A stretch of DNA of 45,690 nt from an uncultured Prevotellaceae bacterium (GTDB taxonomy: Bacteria; Bacteroidota; Bacteroidia; Bacteroidales; Bacteroidaceae). The translations under genes were made by a program, and so were the position numbers. The stretch covers positions 1 to 45,690 of the forward strand of contig CACYKE010000057.1 in the NCBI GenBank assembly GCA_902774925.1, written 5' to 3'. Positions 32,783 through 40,148 of the stretch are shown here, piece by piece. Below the pieces are notes generated by a model. It did not search any database, had not been told where the DNA came from, and saw only the letters and a program-made list of their open reading frames with translations. How positions within the stretch are numbered: the stretch's first letter is position 1; the number at the start of each line of letters is the position of its first letter.

Positions 32783-34645
32783 ATGGAACAAAACAATGAG
32801 CTGCGCACGGCGTGGGACTTCGTCGAAAGTACGGGACGCAGCATATTTCTGACCGGCAAGGCGGGAACGGGAAAGACGACGTTTCTGAAAACCATCATGG
32901 AACACTCGCGCAAACGACCCATCGTGGTGGCTCCGACGGGTGTGGCGGCCATCAATGCTGGTGGCGTCACCATTCACTCGTTTTTCCAGCTGCCGTTCTC
33001 GCCTTACGTGCCTGGTGCGAAGGTCGAGAGCAAGTTTGACTTCGGCAAGGAGAAGAGAAAGATTATCGCCTCGTCCGACCTGCTCATCATCGACGAGATA
33101 TCGATGGTGCGCGCCGACCTGCTCGACGCCATCGATGCTGTGCTGCGTCGCTTTCGTGAACACGGACAGCCCTTCGGAGGTATGCAACTGCTGATGATTG
33201 GCGACCTGGCACAGCTCACACCTGTCGTCACACCTGAGGACGAGCGCATGCTGAAACCTTACTATGACACGCCATATTTCTTTGGCTCGAAGGCGCTGCA
33301 GCAGATTGACTACGTGACTATCCAACTCTCTCACGTCTACCGCCAGCAGGACGAGTCGTTCATCGCACTCTTGAACGAGATTCGCGAGGGACATCCGTCG
33401 ACAGAGGCTTTGTCGAAGCTGAACAGCCGAGTAGCTAATAGCCAAAAGCTAACAGCTAATAGCCAATTAGCCATCCGCCTGACCACCCACAACAACCTCG
33501 CCAATTTCTATAACGAGTCAGAGCTGCAAAAGCTACCTGGCCGTTCGTATCAGTATCGCGCAGAGGTCAAGGGCACGTTCCCTGAATACTCCTATCCCAC
33601 GGCTGAGACGCTGGTACTGAAAGAGGGTGCGCAGGTGATGTTCGTGAAGAACGACCCGTCAGGTGAACACAATTATTATAATGGGCGCATAGGTCGTGTG
33701 ATGGAAGCCAGCGACAATCGTCTCACTGTCTATTGCGAGGGCGATGCGGAAGCCATCGAAGTGGAGCCGCTGGAGTGGGAGAACATGCGCTATACACTGA
33801 ACGAGCAGACGCGCGAGATAGAGAGCGAGGTGCAGGGCACCTTTAAACAGTTGCCTCTACGACTGGCCTGGGCCATCACCATCCATAAGAGTCAGGGCCT
33901 GACCTTCGACCGCGCCATCATCGACGCCAACCAGTCGTTCGCGCCTGGGCAGGTGTATGTCGCCCTGAGCCGTTGCCGCACACTCGAAGGACTGGTACTT
34001 GCCTCACCTTTGGAGCCTCGTGCCGTCATCAACGACGAGCGTGTCGACTCATACATCGCCCAGCAAGAGAGCGAGGCAGAACGCAGCATCCAGCAATTGC
34101 CTGCGCTCAAGCAGGAGTACGAGCGCTATCTGTTGATGCAACTTTTCGATTTCCGTGCCATCCTGTTATTGGAAGAATCGATGGTACGCATCTTCGCTGA
34201 GTTCTTCTACCATAGTCACGCCTCGCTCAAGCAGTTGCACGACCAGACACTTTTTGACCTTCGTCAGCGTGTTCTTGAGGTGGCCGTCAAGTGGCAACAG
34301 AAGATTCAATTGATGTCTATCGAGTCCCTGCGCGATGCCAATTTCCTCGACCGCGTAAAACGCAGTGCCGAGTACTTTGCCGACCAGTTGCGCGATATCC
34401 TCACCAAACCCATCGAACTCTCCGTCAAAGTAGAGACCAACAACAAACAAGCCTCACGTCGCCTCAACAACGCCCTACCCGACCTCAAGCAGGCGTGGCT
34501 TGCCCGCCGCTATCTGCTCGTCAAGATGGCCGAGAAGGGCTATACCGTCGACAACTACCTGCACGAAAAGCAGATGTCCATGCTCGACGCCCTTGGCGAA
34601 GACGACGTAAAGCCCAAGCGCAAGCGTAAACCTAGAAAGAAATGA
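32783..34645 (+). CDS. PIF1-like superfamily 1B DNA helicase
   Basis: A 620-aa helicase of the Pif1/RecD-like branch. Motifs in order: Walker A FLTGKAGTGKTTFLK near 23, Ia VVAPTGVAAINAGG with TIHSFFQLP, II LLIIDEISMV near 95, III MLLIGDLAQL-like LLMIGDLAQLTPV near 135, the UvrD_C_2-type AWAITIHKSQGLTFDRAI near 375 and VYVALSRCRTLEGL near 395. A long C-terminal region of unknown role ends in a basic tail (KPKRKRKPRKK). Residues about 217-230 (ANSQKLTANSQLA) are encoded by a 7-nt array. The start at 32783 is set by the promoter. It probably acts in replication or repair. Confidence 0.9.
   Translation: MEQNNELRTAWDFVESTGRSIFLTGKAGTGKTTFLKTIMEHSRKRPIVVAPTGVAAINAGGVTIHSFFQLPFSPYVPGAKVESKFDFGKEKRKIIASSDLLIIDEISMVRADLLDAIDAVLRRFREHGQPFGGMQLLMIGDLAQLTPVVTPEDERMLKPYYDTPYFFGSKALQQIDYVTIQLSHVYRQQDESFIALLNEIREGHPSTEALSKLNSRVANSQKLTANSQLAIRLTTHNNLANFYNESELQKLPGRSYQYRAEVKGTFPEYSYPTAETLVLKEGAQVMFVKNDPSGEHNYYNGRIGRVMEASDNRLTVYCEGDAEAIEVEPLEWENMRYTLNEQTREIESEVQGTFKQLPLRLAWAITIHKSQGLTFDRAIIDANQSFAPGQVYVALSRCRTLEGLVLASPLEPRAVINDERVDSYIAQQESEAERSIQQLPALKQEYERYLLMQLFDFRAILLLEESMVRIFAEFFYHSHASLKQLHDQTLFDLRQRVLEVAVKWQQKIQLMSIESLRDANFLDRVKRSAEYFADQLRDILTKPIELSVKVETNNKQASRRLNNALPDLKQAWLARRYLLVKMAEKGYTVDNYLHEKQMSMLDALGEDDVKPKRKRKPRKK
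33433..33474. repeat. 7-nt periodic array within the helicase gene
   Basis: Six heptamers start at 33433, 33440, 33447, 33454, 33461 and 33468 (AGCTAAT, AGCCAAA, AGCTAAC, AGCTAAT, AGCCAAT, TAGCCAT). The 42 nt encode 14 in-frame residues. Bases 33439-33457 are the exact complement of 13887-13905. Confidence 0.85.
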
Positions 34646-34671
34646 TTTCCTACCTGAATAAAAATGATGAT

Positions 34672-35451
34672 ATGATACAGCCCAAATTATTTGATTACGA
34701 CCTGCATAAGGATGTGGTAGCGTTCAGTACGACGCGACGTGGTGGATTCAGTACGGGGGCGTATGGTGAGTTCAATATCAACCGCTACTGTGGCGACGAT
34801 GCTGAGGCCATCCGCAAGAACCGTGCTCTGCTGTGCCAGCAGTTGGGCATTAGCGACGACCGTCTTATCATGCCCCATCAGGTACATCTCGTGCAGTCCG
34901 TTCAGATTGACGAAGCGTTTTTTGCGCTGTCGGAAGAAGACAGACAAACACGGTTGGAGGGCATCGACGCGGTGATGACTAATCTCTCGGACGTATGCAT
35001 CGGGGTCAGCACAGCCGACTGCATTCCGTTGCTCGTCTACGACCCTCGTCAACACGTTGTGGCAGCCATTCATGCTGGCTGGCGCGGCACCGTCCAGCGC
35101 ATCGCACAGCAGACCATTGCGGATATGACGACAGCATACGGTTCACAACCGGCCGACCTGCGCGTTCAGATTGGTCCAGGCATCAGTCTCGACAGCTTTG
35201 AGGTGGGCGACGAGGTCTATGACGCCTTCGCGGCAGCAGGTTTCGACATGAAGTCCATCAGCAGGCGCGAGGCGAAGTGGCACATCGACCTGCCTGAGTG
35301 CAATCATCTGCAACTCATTGCTGCTGGCGTGCCCGAAGCTCACATCTCCGTTGCCGACATCTGCACTATCAAGCAATCTGACACCTTCTTCTCCGCCCGT
35401 CGGCTGGGCATTCAGTCAGGCCGCATCTTCACGGGTATTATCCGTAAATAA
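34672..35451 (+). CDS. pgeF: Peptidoglycan editing factor PgeF / multicopper-oxidase-like laccase domain protein
   Basis: A 259-aa Cu-oxidase_4 (YfiH) protein; members remove wrongly inserted serine from peptidoglycan precursors, and some have been described as purine-nucleoside or phenol-oxidising enzymes. The metal residues are in IMPHQVHLVQS (His), STADCIPLLVYD (Cys) and AAIHAGWRGTVQRIA (His). SVADICTIKQSDTFFSARR ends the family pattern. The ATG at 34672 (MIQPKLFDYD) matches where relatives start; an ATG at 34642 that overlaps the helicase stop would add ten residues and allow coupling. Confidence 0.88.
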   Translation: MIQPKLFDYDLHKDVVAFSTTRRGGFSTGAYGEFNINRYCGDDAEAIRKNRALLCQQLGISDDRLIMPHQVHLVQSVQIDEAFFALSEEDRQTRLEGIDAVMTNLSDVCIGVSTADCIPLLVYDPRQHVVAAIHAGWRGTVQRIAQQTIADMTTAYGSQPADLRVQIGPGISLDSFEVGDEVYDAFAAAGFDMKSISRREAKWHIDLPECNHLQLIAAGVPEAHISVADICTIKQSDTFFSARRLGIQSGRIFTGIIRK

Positions 35452-35472
35452 TGAACAACTAATTATAAATTA

Positions 35473-35895
35473 ATGACAACAATGGATATAAAGGAACTAT
35501 TGAATCGGACAGATAGGTTTGCAGCCAATGCAGGTTGTAAGATTACGGAGGTGGACGAGCAGCATGCTGTGGCGGAGATGACGGTGACGACGATGCACCT
35601 GAATGGCGGCAATGTGTGCCAGGGAGGGGCGCTGTTTACGTTGGCAGACTTGGCCATTGCTGCCTGGATGAACTACAACGGTCAACTCACGTTTGGCATC
35701 AACAACAGCATCATGTTTGTTTCGAGCGCGCGCGAGGGTGATGTGCTGCGGGCAGAGGCTGTCGGCATCTGCGACCATCATAAGATTCCTGCTGTGGAGG
35801 TGCGCGTAACCAATCAGGACGGACAACTCATCTGTCACGTGACGGGTATGGGGTATCGTAAGAATAGTAACGTGCCAACGGAAGAACGGAAATGA
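35473..35895 (+). CDS. PaaI-type hotdog-fold thioesterase
   Basis: A 140-aa protein with the hotdog thioesterase fold. HLNGGNVCQGGALFTLADLAIA is the PaaI-family motif with the central helix that packs against the acyl-CoA, and the strands ITEVDEQHAVAEMTV and VLRAEAVGICDHHKIPAVEV complete the sheet. It probably hydrolyses an acyl-CoA, but the substrate cannot be told. It overlaps the glycerate kinase gene by 4 nt. Confidence 0.88.
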   Translation: MTTMDIKELLNRTDRFAANAGCKITEVDEQHAVAEMTVTTMHLNGGNVCQGGALFTLADLAIAAWMNYNGQLTFGINNSIMFVSSAREGDVLRAEAVGICDHHKIPAVEVRVTNQDGQLICHVTGMGYRKNSNVPTEERK

Positions 35896-36944
35896 AAAAG
35901 GTCATCGTCGCGATCGATTCGTTTAAAGGTTGTCTGACGTCGGCTGAGGCTAATCAGGCGGCAAGTGAGTTTTTTTTTGCGAAGATGCCTGAGGCTGAGG
36001 TCGTGCAGGTGCCTGTGAGCGATGGCGGCGAAGGATTTTTGGAGGCGTTTAAGGCAGCGATGGGTGGCTCGATAGTAGAGGTTAATGTGAAAGACCCGCT
36101 GATGCGAACAATCGTGGCGCAGTATCTCGTACAGGGCGATACGGCAGTGATAGAGATTGCCAAGGCCAGCGGACTGACACTGATCTCGCCAGAAGAACGC
36201 AATCCGATGGTAGCCACGAGCTACGGCACAGGTCAGTTGCTGGTGGATGCTGTCCACAAAGGCTGCAAGCATATCATTGTAGGACTTGGTGGTAGTGCCA
36301 CCAGCGATTGCGGCATGGGCATGCTGCGGGCGATTATCGATGCCTTTTCAAAGGGAGGAAACTGGGATGACGTGCGCGAACTGGATGACGTGCGCTTCAC
36401 GATAGCAACGGATGTCACTAATCCGCTCTGTGGCGAGAATGGGGCTGCCCACATTTTTGCGCCTCAAAAAGGCGCGACACCAGAAATGGTCGAGGCCCTT
36501 GATGCTCGTGCCAAACGCTTTGCGGAGGTCTCTGCCAAGCATCTGGGGCACGACTGCCAGAATATGCCAGGGGCAGGTGCAGCAGGCGGTTTGGGCTATG
36601 CGTTCCTGCAATATATGAATGCGGAGTGTCGGTCAGGTATCGACCTCCTGCTGGATACCATTCATTTCGATGACCTATTGCAGGATGCCGACCTCGTCAT
36701 CACTGGCGAAGGCTCTGCTGACCGCCAGACGCTGATGGGCAAACTGCCTTTTGGCATCTTGCAACGCGCACTAAAGCACGACGTGCCCGTTATGCTGATA
36801 GCCGGTCGTATAGCTGACGAACAACTTCTCCTTGATGCCGGCTTCTCCCGCGTCGCCTGCATCAATCCTCCAGACTTACCCCTTGTAATTGCGATGCAAC
36901 CCGCAACGGCAAAAGAAAACATCAGAAAAACAGTAAGAATATGA
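35892..36944 (+). CDS. Glycerate kinase (GlxK family)
   Basis: A 350-aa glycerate kinase of the GlxK/GarK family, which phosphorylates glycerate to 2-phosphoglycerate. Marks are VIVAIDSFKGCLTSAEA at the start, VPVSDGGEGFLEA, VGLGGSATSDCGMGMLRA, PGAGAAGGLGYAF and DLVITGEGSADRQTLMGKLP. A run of nine T at 35970-35978 encodes Phe residues in EFFFAKM and is a possible slippage site. It is coupled by 4-nt overlaps to the thioesterase gene and to the AlkZ-related gene. Confidence 0.92.
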   Translation: MKKVIVAIDSFKGCLTSAEANQAASEFFFAKMPEAEVVQVPVSDGGEGFLEAFKAAMGGSIVEVNVKDPLMRTIVAQYLVQGDTAVIEIAKASGLTLISPEERNPMVATSYGTGQLLVDAVHKGCKHIIVGLGGSATSDCGMGMLRAIIDAFSKGGNWDDVRELDDVRFTIATDVTNPLCGENGAAHIFAPQKGATPEMVEALDARAKRFAEVSAKHLGHDCQNMPGAGAAGGLGYAFLQYMNAECRSGIDLLLDTIHFDDLLQDADLVITGEGSADRQTLMGKLPFGILQRALKHDVPVMLIAGRIADEQLLLDAGFSRVACINPPDLPLVIAMQPATAKENIRKTVRI

Positions 36945-37609
36945 AAAACGTGGAGATACATAGTTGTCCTGAGTTGATGGACTACATCCAGGAAGTGGGA
37001 TTCCTACCGTTACTGGATAGTGGTATTCGCGACTACTCGGCTGAGGATGTCGTCGATGAGGACAATCGATATGTCGTGTTCGACGACGGTGGCTGGGACT
37101 GGCCACTATGGAAGTGGAAGGGGCCTATTGTCACGGAGGGTCGCTGCGTGTATGGCAAATTCTTTGCGGGCAAGGCGGGCTTTGTGAGCAAAGAGTGGTG
37201 GCCCGATTTATGCAACTATCGCCGCGCTTCGAGACCTGCGCCCGTTGAGGGAAGCATCGAAGAGACAATCCTATTAACATTGGCTGAGCACGGCAGTCTG
37301 ATAACGCGTGATCTGCGGGCTGCCTGCGGATTCGATGGTCCCAAGATGCGGAGCAAGTTTGACGGCTATGTGACGCGCCTGCAGATGGCCTGTCGCATCG
37401 TGACTGAGGACTTCGTTTATCCCACCGACAAACATGGGCGCGAATATGGCTGGGGCTGGTCGTTGCTAACAACGCCCGAATCGCTATTAGGGCGTGAGAT
37501 GTGTCGATGTGAGCGGACGCCGCAGGAGTCGTTCGAGCGGATGAAGGGGCACCTTAGCAAGCTGTTGCCTGAGGCGACGGAGAAACAAATCGAGAAACTC
37601 ATCAAGTAG
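36941..37609 (+). CDS. AlkZ/YcaQ-related winged-helix protein
   Basis: A 222-aa protein I recognise as AlkZ-related. The opening, with ELMDYIQEVGFLPLLDSGIRDYSAEDV, DGGWDWPLWKWKGPI and VYGKFFAGKAGFVSKEWWPD, is characteristic. A winged-helix-like segment follows (EETILLTLAEHGSLITRDLRAACG ... GYVTRLQMACRIV) and then GWGWSLLTTPESLLGR. AlkZ (YcaQ) itself is a DNA glycosylase for interstrand crosslinks, but this short relative lacks most of that protein and its activity is unproven. It overlaps glycerate kinase by 4 nt and lies 1 nt from the MEMO1-AMMECR1 gene. Confidence 0.72.
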   Translation: MKNVEIHSCPELMDYIQEVGFLPLLDSGIRDYSAEDVVDEDNRYVVFDDGGWDWPLWKWKGPIVTEGRCVYGKFFAGKAGFVSKEWWPDLCNYRRASRPAPVEGSIEETILLTLAEHGSLITRDLRAACGFDGPKMRSKFDGYVTRLQMACRIVTEDFVYPTDKHGREYGWGWSLLTTPESLLGREMCRCERTPQESFERMKGHLSKLLPEATEKQIEKLIK

Positions 37610-37610
37610 C

Positions 37611-39167
37611 ATGAGCATCAAGACAATCATACTAATCCTAACAACAACGATGATGATGAACGGATGTAAGGGACAGACGCAGGCTCCTGTGGTGAGGCCG
37701 GCAACACAGGCGAACCGATTCTATACGGGCGATGCACGAGAACTGAGCGAGGAGGTGGACAGCTTCCTGGCGTTGCATAAGGGCGACGCGAAGTACAGTA
37801 ATGTGGCAGCATTGATAGTGCCGCATGCAGGGTATTATTTCTCAGGTAATGTGGCGGCATCGGCGTATATGGCGATAGACGCGAAGAAGCAGTACAAACG
37901 GATTTTCCTGTTAGGGCCGAGTCACCACGAATGGCTCGACGGGGCGTCGGTGAATACGGAAGCGGACTATTATGCCACGCCATTAGGCAATGTGAAGGTG
38001 GACCACGAAACGGCTGTTAAACTGACCACGAATAATACGAATAAAACGAATAATAAGAGTACGGATGGAACGGATAAAACGAATTCTGTGTTCTATTACA
38101 GGCCTGAGGCACACGACAGGGAGCATTGTCTGGAGGTGCAGTTGCCGTTCTTGCAAAGATTCTTCACTCTTCATTCTTCACTCTTCAATCAAGAAGTACC
38201 CCCCATTGTGCCGATTGTTATTTCGACGAATGATTACGAGAAATTGAATCGGATGGCGGAGGTGCTGAAACCGTACTTTACGGACGAGAACCTCTTTATT
38301 ATTAGCAGCGACTTCTCGCACTATCCGTCATATGAGGATGCCTATGAGGTGGATGCCAAGACGGGCAAGGCCATTGAGACGGGCGACGTGGAGGAGTTTA
38401 TTGCGACCATCAATGCCAATGCACGAAGTGGTAAACGCAATCTGCAGACGAGTGCTTGTGGTGAGTTTGCCATCATTACGCTGATGCTGATGCTCGACAA
38501 CCAGTATGAGGTGAAGCACCTGATGTATCAGAACTCGGGTGACATCGATAATCACGATCATAGTAGGGTAGTGGGCTACCACTCGTTCGCGATTATTCGC
38601 AGCGGACTTACGCAGACTAACACGGACTTTTCTTTATCCGCAGAAGATAAGAAGATGCTAAAGGACATCGCTTTGCAAAGCATCGTGGATTCATTAAACG
38701 GTAAGCCTATCGCGCAGCCAATTGTCAATTCTCAATTGTCAATTCTCAATTCAAAATGCGGAGCTTTCGTCTCGCTGCACAAGCACGGCCATTTGCGTGG
38801 CTGCATCGGACATTTTGGAGAGGACTATCCGTTGCATGAGATTGTAGCAGAGATGGCACGAGCAGCAGCCTTTGAGGACCCACGGTTTATGCCCGTCACT
38901 CGTGACGAACTGAACGACCTCGATATTGAGATCTCTGTGCTCACGCCTATGCGTCGCATACAGAGTCTGGACGAGTTTGAACTGCATCGTCACGGTATCT
39001 ATATCAAGAAAGGCTATCGCAGTGGCACATTCCTGCCGCAGGTGGCCGACGAGGTGAATTGGACCAAAGAAGAATTCGTGGGACATTGCTCGCAGGACAA
39101 GGCTGGACTGGGCTGGGACGGCTGGAAGGACGCTGAACTCTACGTTTACGAAGCGATTGTTTTCTAA
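37611..39167 (+). CDS. AmmeMemoRadiSam system proteins B and A fused (MEMO1-AMMECR1), predicted lipoprotein
   Basis: A 518-aa fusion. Residues 1-19 (IILILTTTMMMNGC) look like a lipoprotein signal with Cys19. The MEMO1-like domain (about 28-335) keeps metal-site histidines in VPHAGYYFSG, LGPSHHEW and DFSHYPSYED and the cysteine of TSACGEFAII. The AMMECR1 domain (about 340-518) has CGAFVSLHKHGHLRGCIGHFG and VTRDELNDLDIEISVLTPM. Three short repeat arrays run in frame through it: 9-nt units (KLTTNNTNKTNNKS...), and 7-nt units encoding TLHSSLFNQ and IVNSQLSILN. The radical SAM partner follows at 39210. The cellular role of the system is not established. Export of these normally cytosolic-looking domains would be unusual. 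Confidence 0.88.
   Translation: MSIKTIILILTTTMMMNGCKGQTQAPVVRPATQANRFYTGDARELSEEVDSFLALHKGDAKYSNVAALIVPHAGYYFSGNVAASAYMAIDAKKQYKRIFLLGPSHHEWLDGASVNTEADYYATPLGNVKVDHETAVKLTTNNTNKTNNKSTDGTDKTNSVFYYRPEAHDREHCLEVQLPFLQRFFTLHSSLFNQEVPPIVPIVISTNDYEKLNRMAEVLKPYFTDENLFIISSDFSHYPSYEDAYEVDAKTGKAIETGDVEEFIATINANARSGKRNLQTSACGEFAIITLMLMLDNQYEVKHLMYQNSGDIDNHDHSRVVGYHSFAIIRSGLTQTNTDFSLSAEDKKMLKDIALQSIVDSLNGKPIAQPIVNSQLSILNSKCGAFVSLHKHGHLRGCIGHFGEDYPLHEIVAEMARAAAFEDPRFMPVTRDELNDLDIEISVLTPMRRIQSLDEFELHRHGIYIKKGYRSGTFLPQVADEVNWTKEEFVGHCSQDKAGLGWDGWKDAELYVYEAIVF
38028..38087. repeat. 9-nt periodic array within the MEMO1-AMMECR1 gene
   Basis: Units with ACGAAT or ACGGAT start at 38028, 38037, 38046, 38061, 38070 and 38079. 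The spacing is 9, 9, 15, 9 and 9 nt, so the frame is kept. They encode Thr-Asn/Asp triplets (TNN, TNK, TDG, TDK, TNS). The last unit, ACGAATTCT, recurs at 39189. Confidence 0.8.
38163..38190. repeat. 7-nt periodic array within the MEMO1-AMMECR1 gene (first)
   Basis: TTCACTC, TTCATTC, TTCACTC and TTCAATC start at 38163, 38170, 38177 and 38184. They encode FTLHSSLFN in the MEMO1 domain. Confidence 0.8.
38720..38754. repeat. 7-nt periodic array within the MEMO1-AMMECR1 gene (second)
   Basis: AATTGTC and AATTCTC alternate from 38720 (two copies of a 14-nt unit), then AATTCAA. They encode IVNSQLSILNS at the front of the AMMECR1 domain. The peptide is close to IVNYQLSIIN of the histidine kinase. 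Confidence 0.85.
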
Positions 39168-39170
39168 ACC

Positions 39171-39197
39171 ACGAATTGCACGAATCAAACGAATTCT
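39171..39197. repeat. 9-nt periodic array between the fusion gene and amrS
   Basis: ACGAATTGC, ACGAATCAA and ACGAATTCT start at 39171, 39180 and 39189. They begin three bases after the fusion stop codon and fill most of the gap to the radical SAM gene at 39210. The last unit equals that at 38079. Confidence 0.8.
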
Positions 39198-39209
39198 TTT
39201 CGATCACGG

Positions 39210-40076
39210 ATGATGGAATGCAGGTATTATAAGCGATTGGACGACGGAAGGGTGGAGTGTACGCTTTGTCCTCACCGTTGTCGTATTGCTGAGGGCAAGA
39301 CGGGTATTTGCCGTAGTCGTCGAAATCAGGGCGGCGTGCTCGTGAGCGAGGTGTACGGCAAGCCTTGCTCGCTGGCTATCGACCCCATCGAGAAGAAGCC
39401 GCTGTACCACTTCCATCCTGGCACGACGTGTCTATCGCTGGCCTGTACGGGCTGTAACTTCCGCTGTCTGAATTGTCAGAACCATGACATTTCGCAGGTG
39501 TCGCCTGCTGATGTCAATCATTACGAGTTGTCGCCTGAGGACGTTGTCGCGCTTTGCCTGAAGCACCATTGTCCAGGCATCGCCTACACCTATACTGAGC
39601 CGTTGACCTATCTCGAGTATATCATCGATTGTGCACGGTTGGCCCATGAGGCGGGACTCTGGAACATCCTCGTAACGGCGGGCTATGTCTGTCAGGAACC
39701 ACTAAACGACCTGCTGCCGTATCTCGATGCCGCCAACATCGACCTCAAGTCGTTCAGCGACGATATTTATATGAAGGTAAGCGGAGGCCATCTGCAGCCC
39801 GTCCTCGACACCATCCTCTCCATGAAACAGGCTGGCGTGTGGGTGGAAATCACCAACCTCGTCATTCCTGAGATAAATGATAATACGCAGATGATTCGTC
39901 AGATGTGTCGCTGGCTGAATGAAAAAGGCCTCGCTGAGGCTCCCTTGCATTTCAGCCGTTTCTTCCCTCGCTACAAAATGCAGGACACGCCACCCACGCC
40001 CATCGCGACGCTAAAGGCTGCCAAACGCATCGCCGAGGAAGAAGGCATCAGGTTTGTATATTTGGGAAACGTTTGA
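39210..40076 (+). CDS. amrS: AmmeMemoRadiSam system radical SAM enzyme
   Basis: A 288-aa radical SAM enzyme of the AmrS type. The N-terminal cysteine-rich part VECTLCPHRCRIAEGKTGIC precedes the cluster motif ACTGCNFRCLNCQNHDISQ (Cys-X3-Cys-X2-Cys). AYTYTEPLTYLEYI, AGLWNILVTAGYVCQEPL and LHFSRFFPRYKMQDTPPTP are typical. The protein stops at RFVYLGNV; relatives usually continue with a cysteine-containing tail of some 30-50 residues, which I do not find in any frame downstream. It acts in the cytoplasm with the MEMO1 and AMMECR1 partners encoded just upstream; the reaction is unknown. Confidence 0.9.
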   Translation: MMECRYYKRLDDGRVECTLCPHRCRIAEGKTGICRSRRNQGGVLVSEVYGKPCSLAIDPIEKKPLYHFHPGTTCLSLACTGCNFRCLNCQNHDISQVSPADVNHYELSPEDVVALCLKHHCPGIAYTYTEPLTYLEYIIDCARLAHEAGLWNILVTAGYVCQEPLNDLLPYLDAANIDLKSFSDDIYMKVSGGHLQPVLDTILSMKQAGVWVEITNLVIPEINDNTQMIRQMCRWLNEKGLAEAPLHFSRFFPRYKMQDTPPTPIATLKAAKRIAEEEGIRFVYLGNV

Positions 40077-40103
40077 ATCATAAAGTATGTTAAATAATTA
40101 AAG

Positions 40104-40127
40104 GTGTCCCGACTTTTGGGACAACCT
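40104..40127. promoter_or_regulatory. Hairpin between amrS and the DNA-repair radical SAM gene
   Basis: GGTGTCCC and GGGACAACC flank a 7-nt loop (stem TGTCCC/GGGACA at 40106-40124). It lies immediately upstream of the -7 element at 40133, where the -33 region should be. It lacks a T run, so an operator or a weak terminator of amrS is possible. Confidence 0.45.
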
Positions 40128-40132
40128 TGTCT

Positions 40133-40140
40133 TATCTTTG
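40133..40140 (+). promoter_or_regulatory. -7 element of the DNA-repair radical SAM gene
   Basis: TATCTTTG at 40133-40140. The predicted start near 40147 means the ATG at 40149 would be almost leaderless, while the ATG at 40167 would have a 20-nt leader. Confidence 0.6.
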
Positions 40141-40148
40141 CACCCGAT

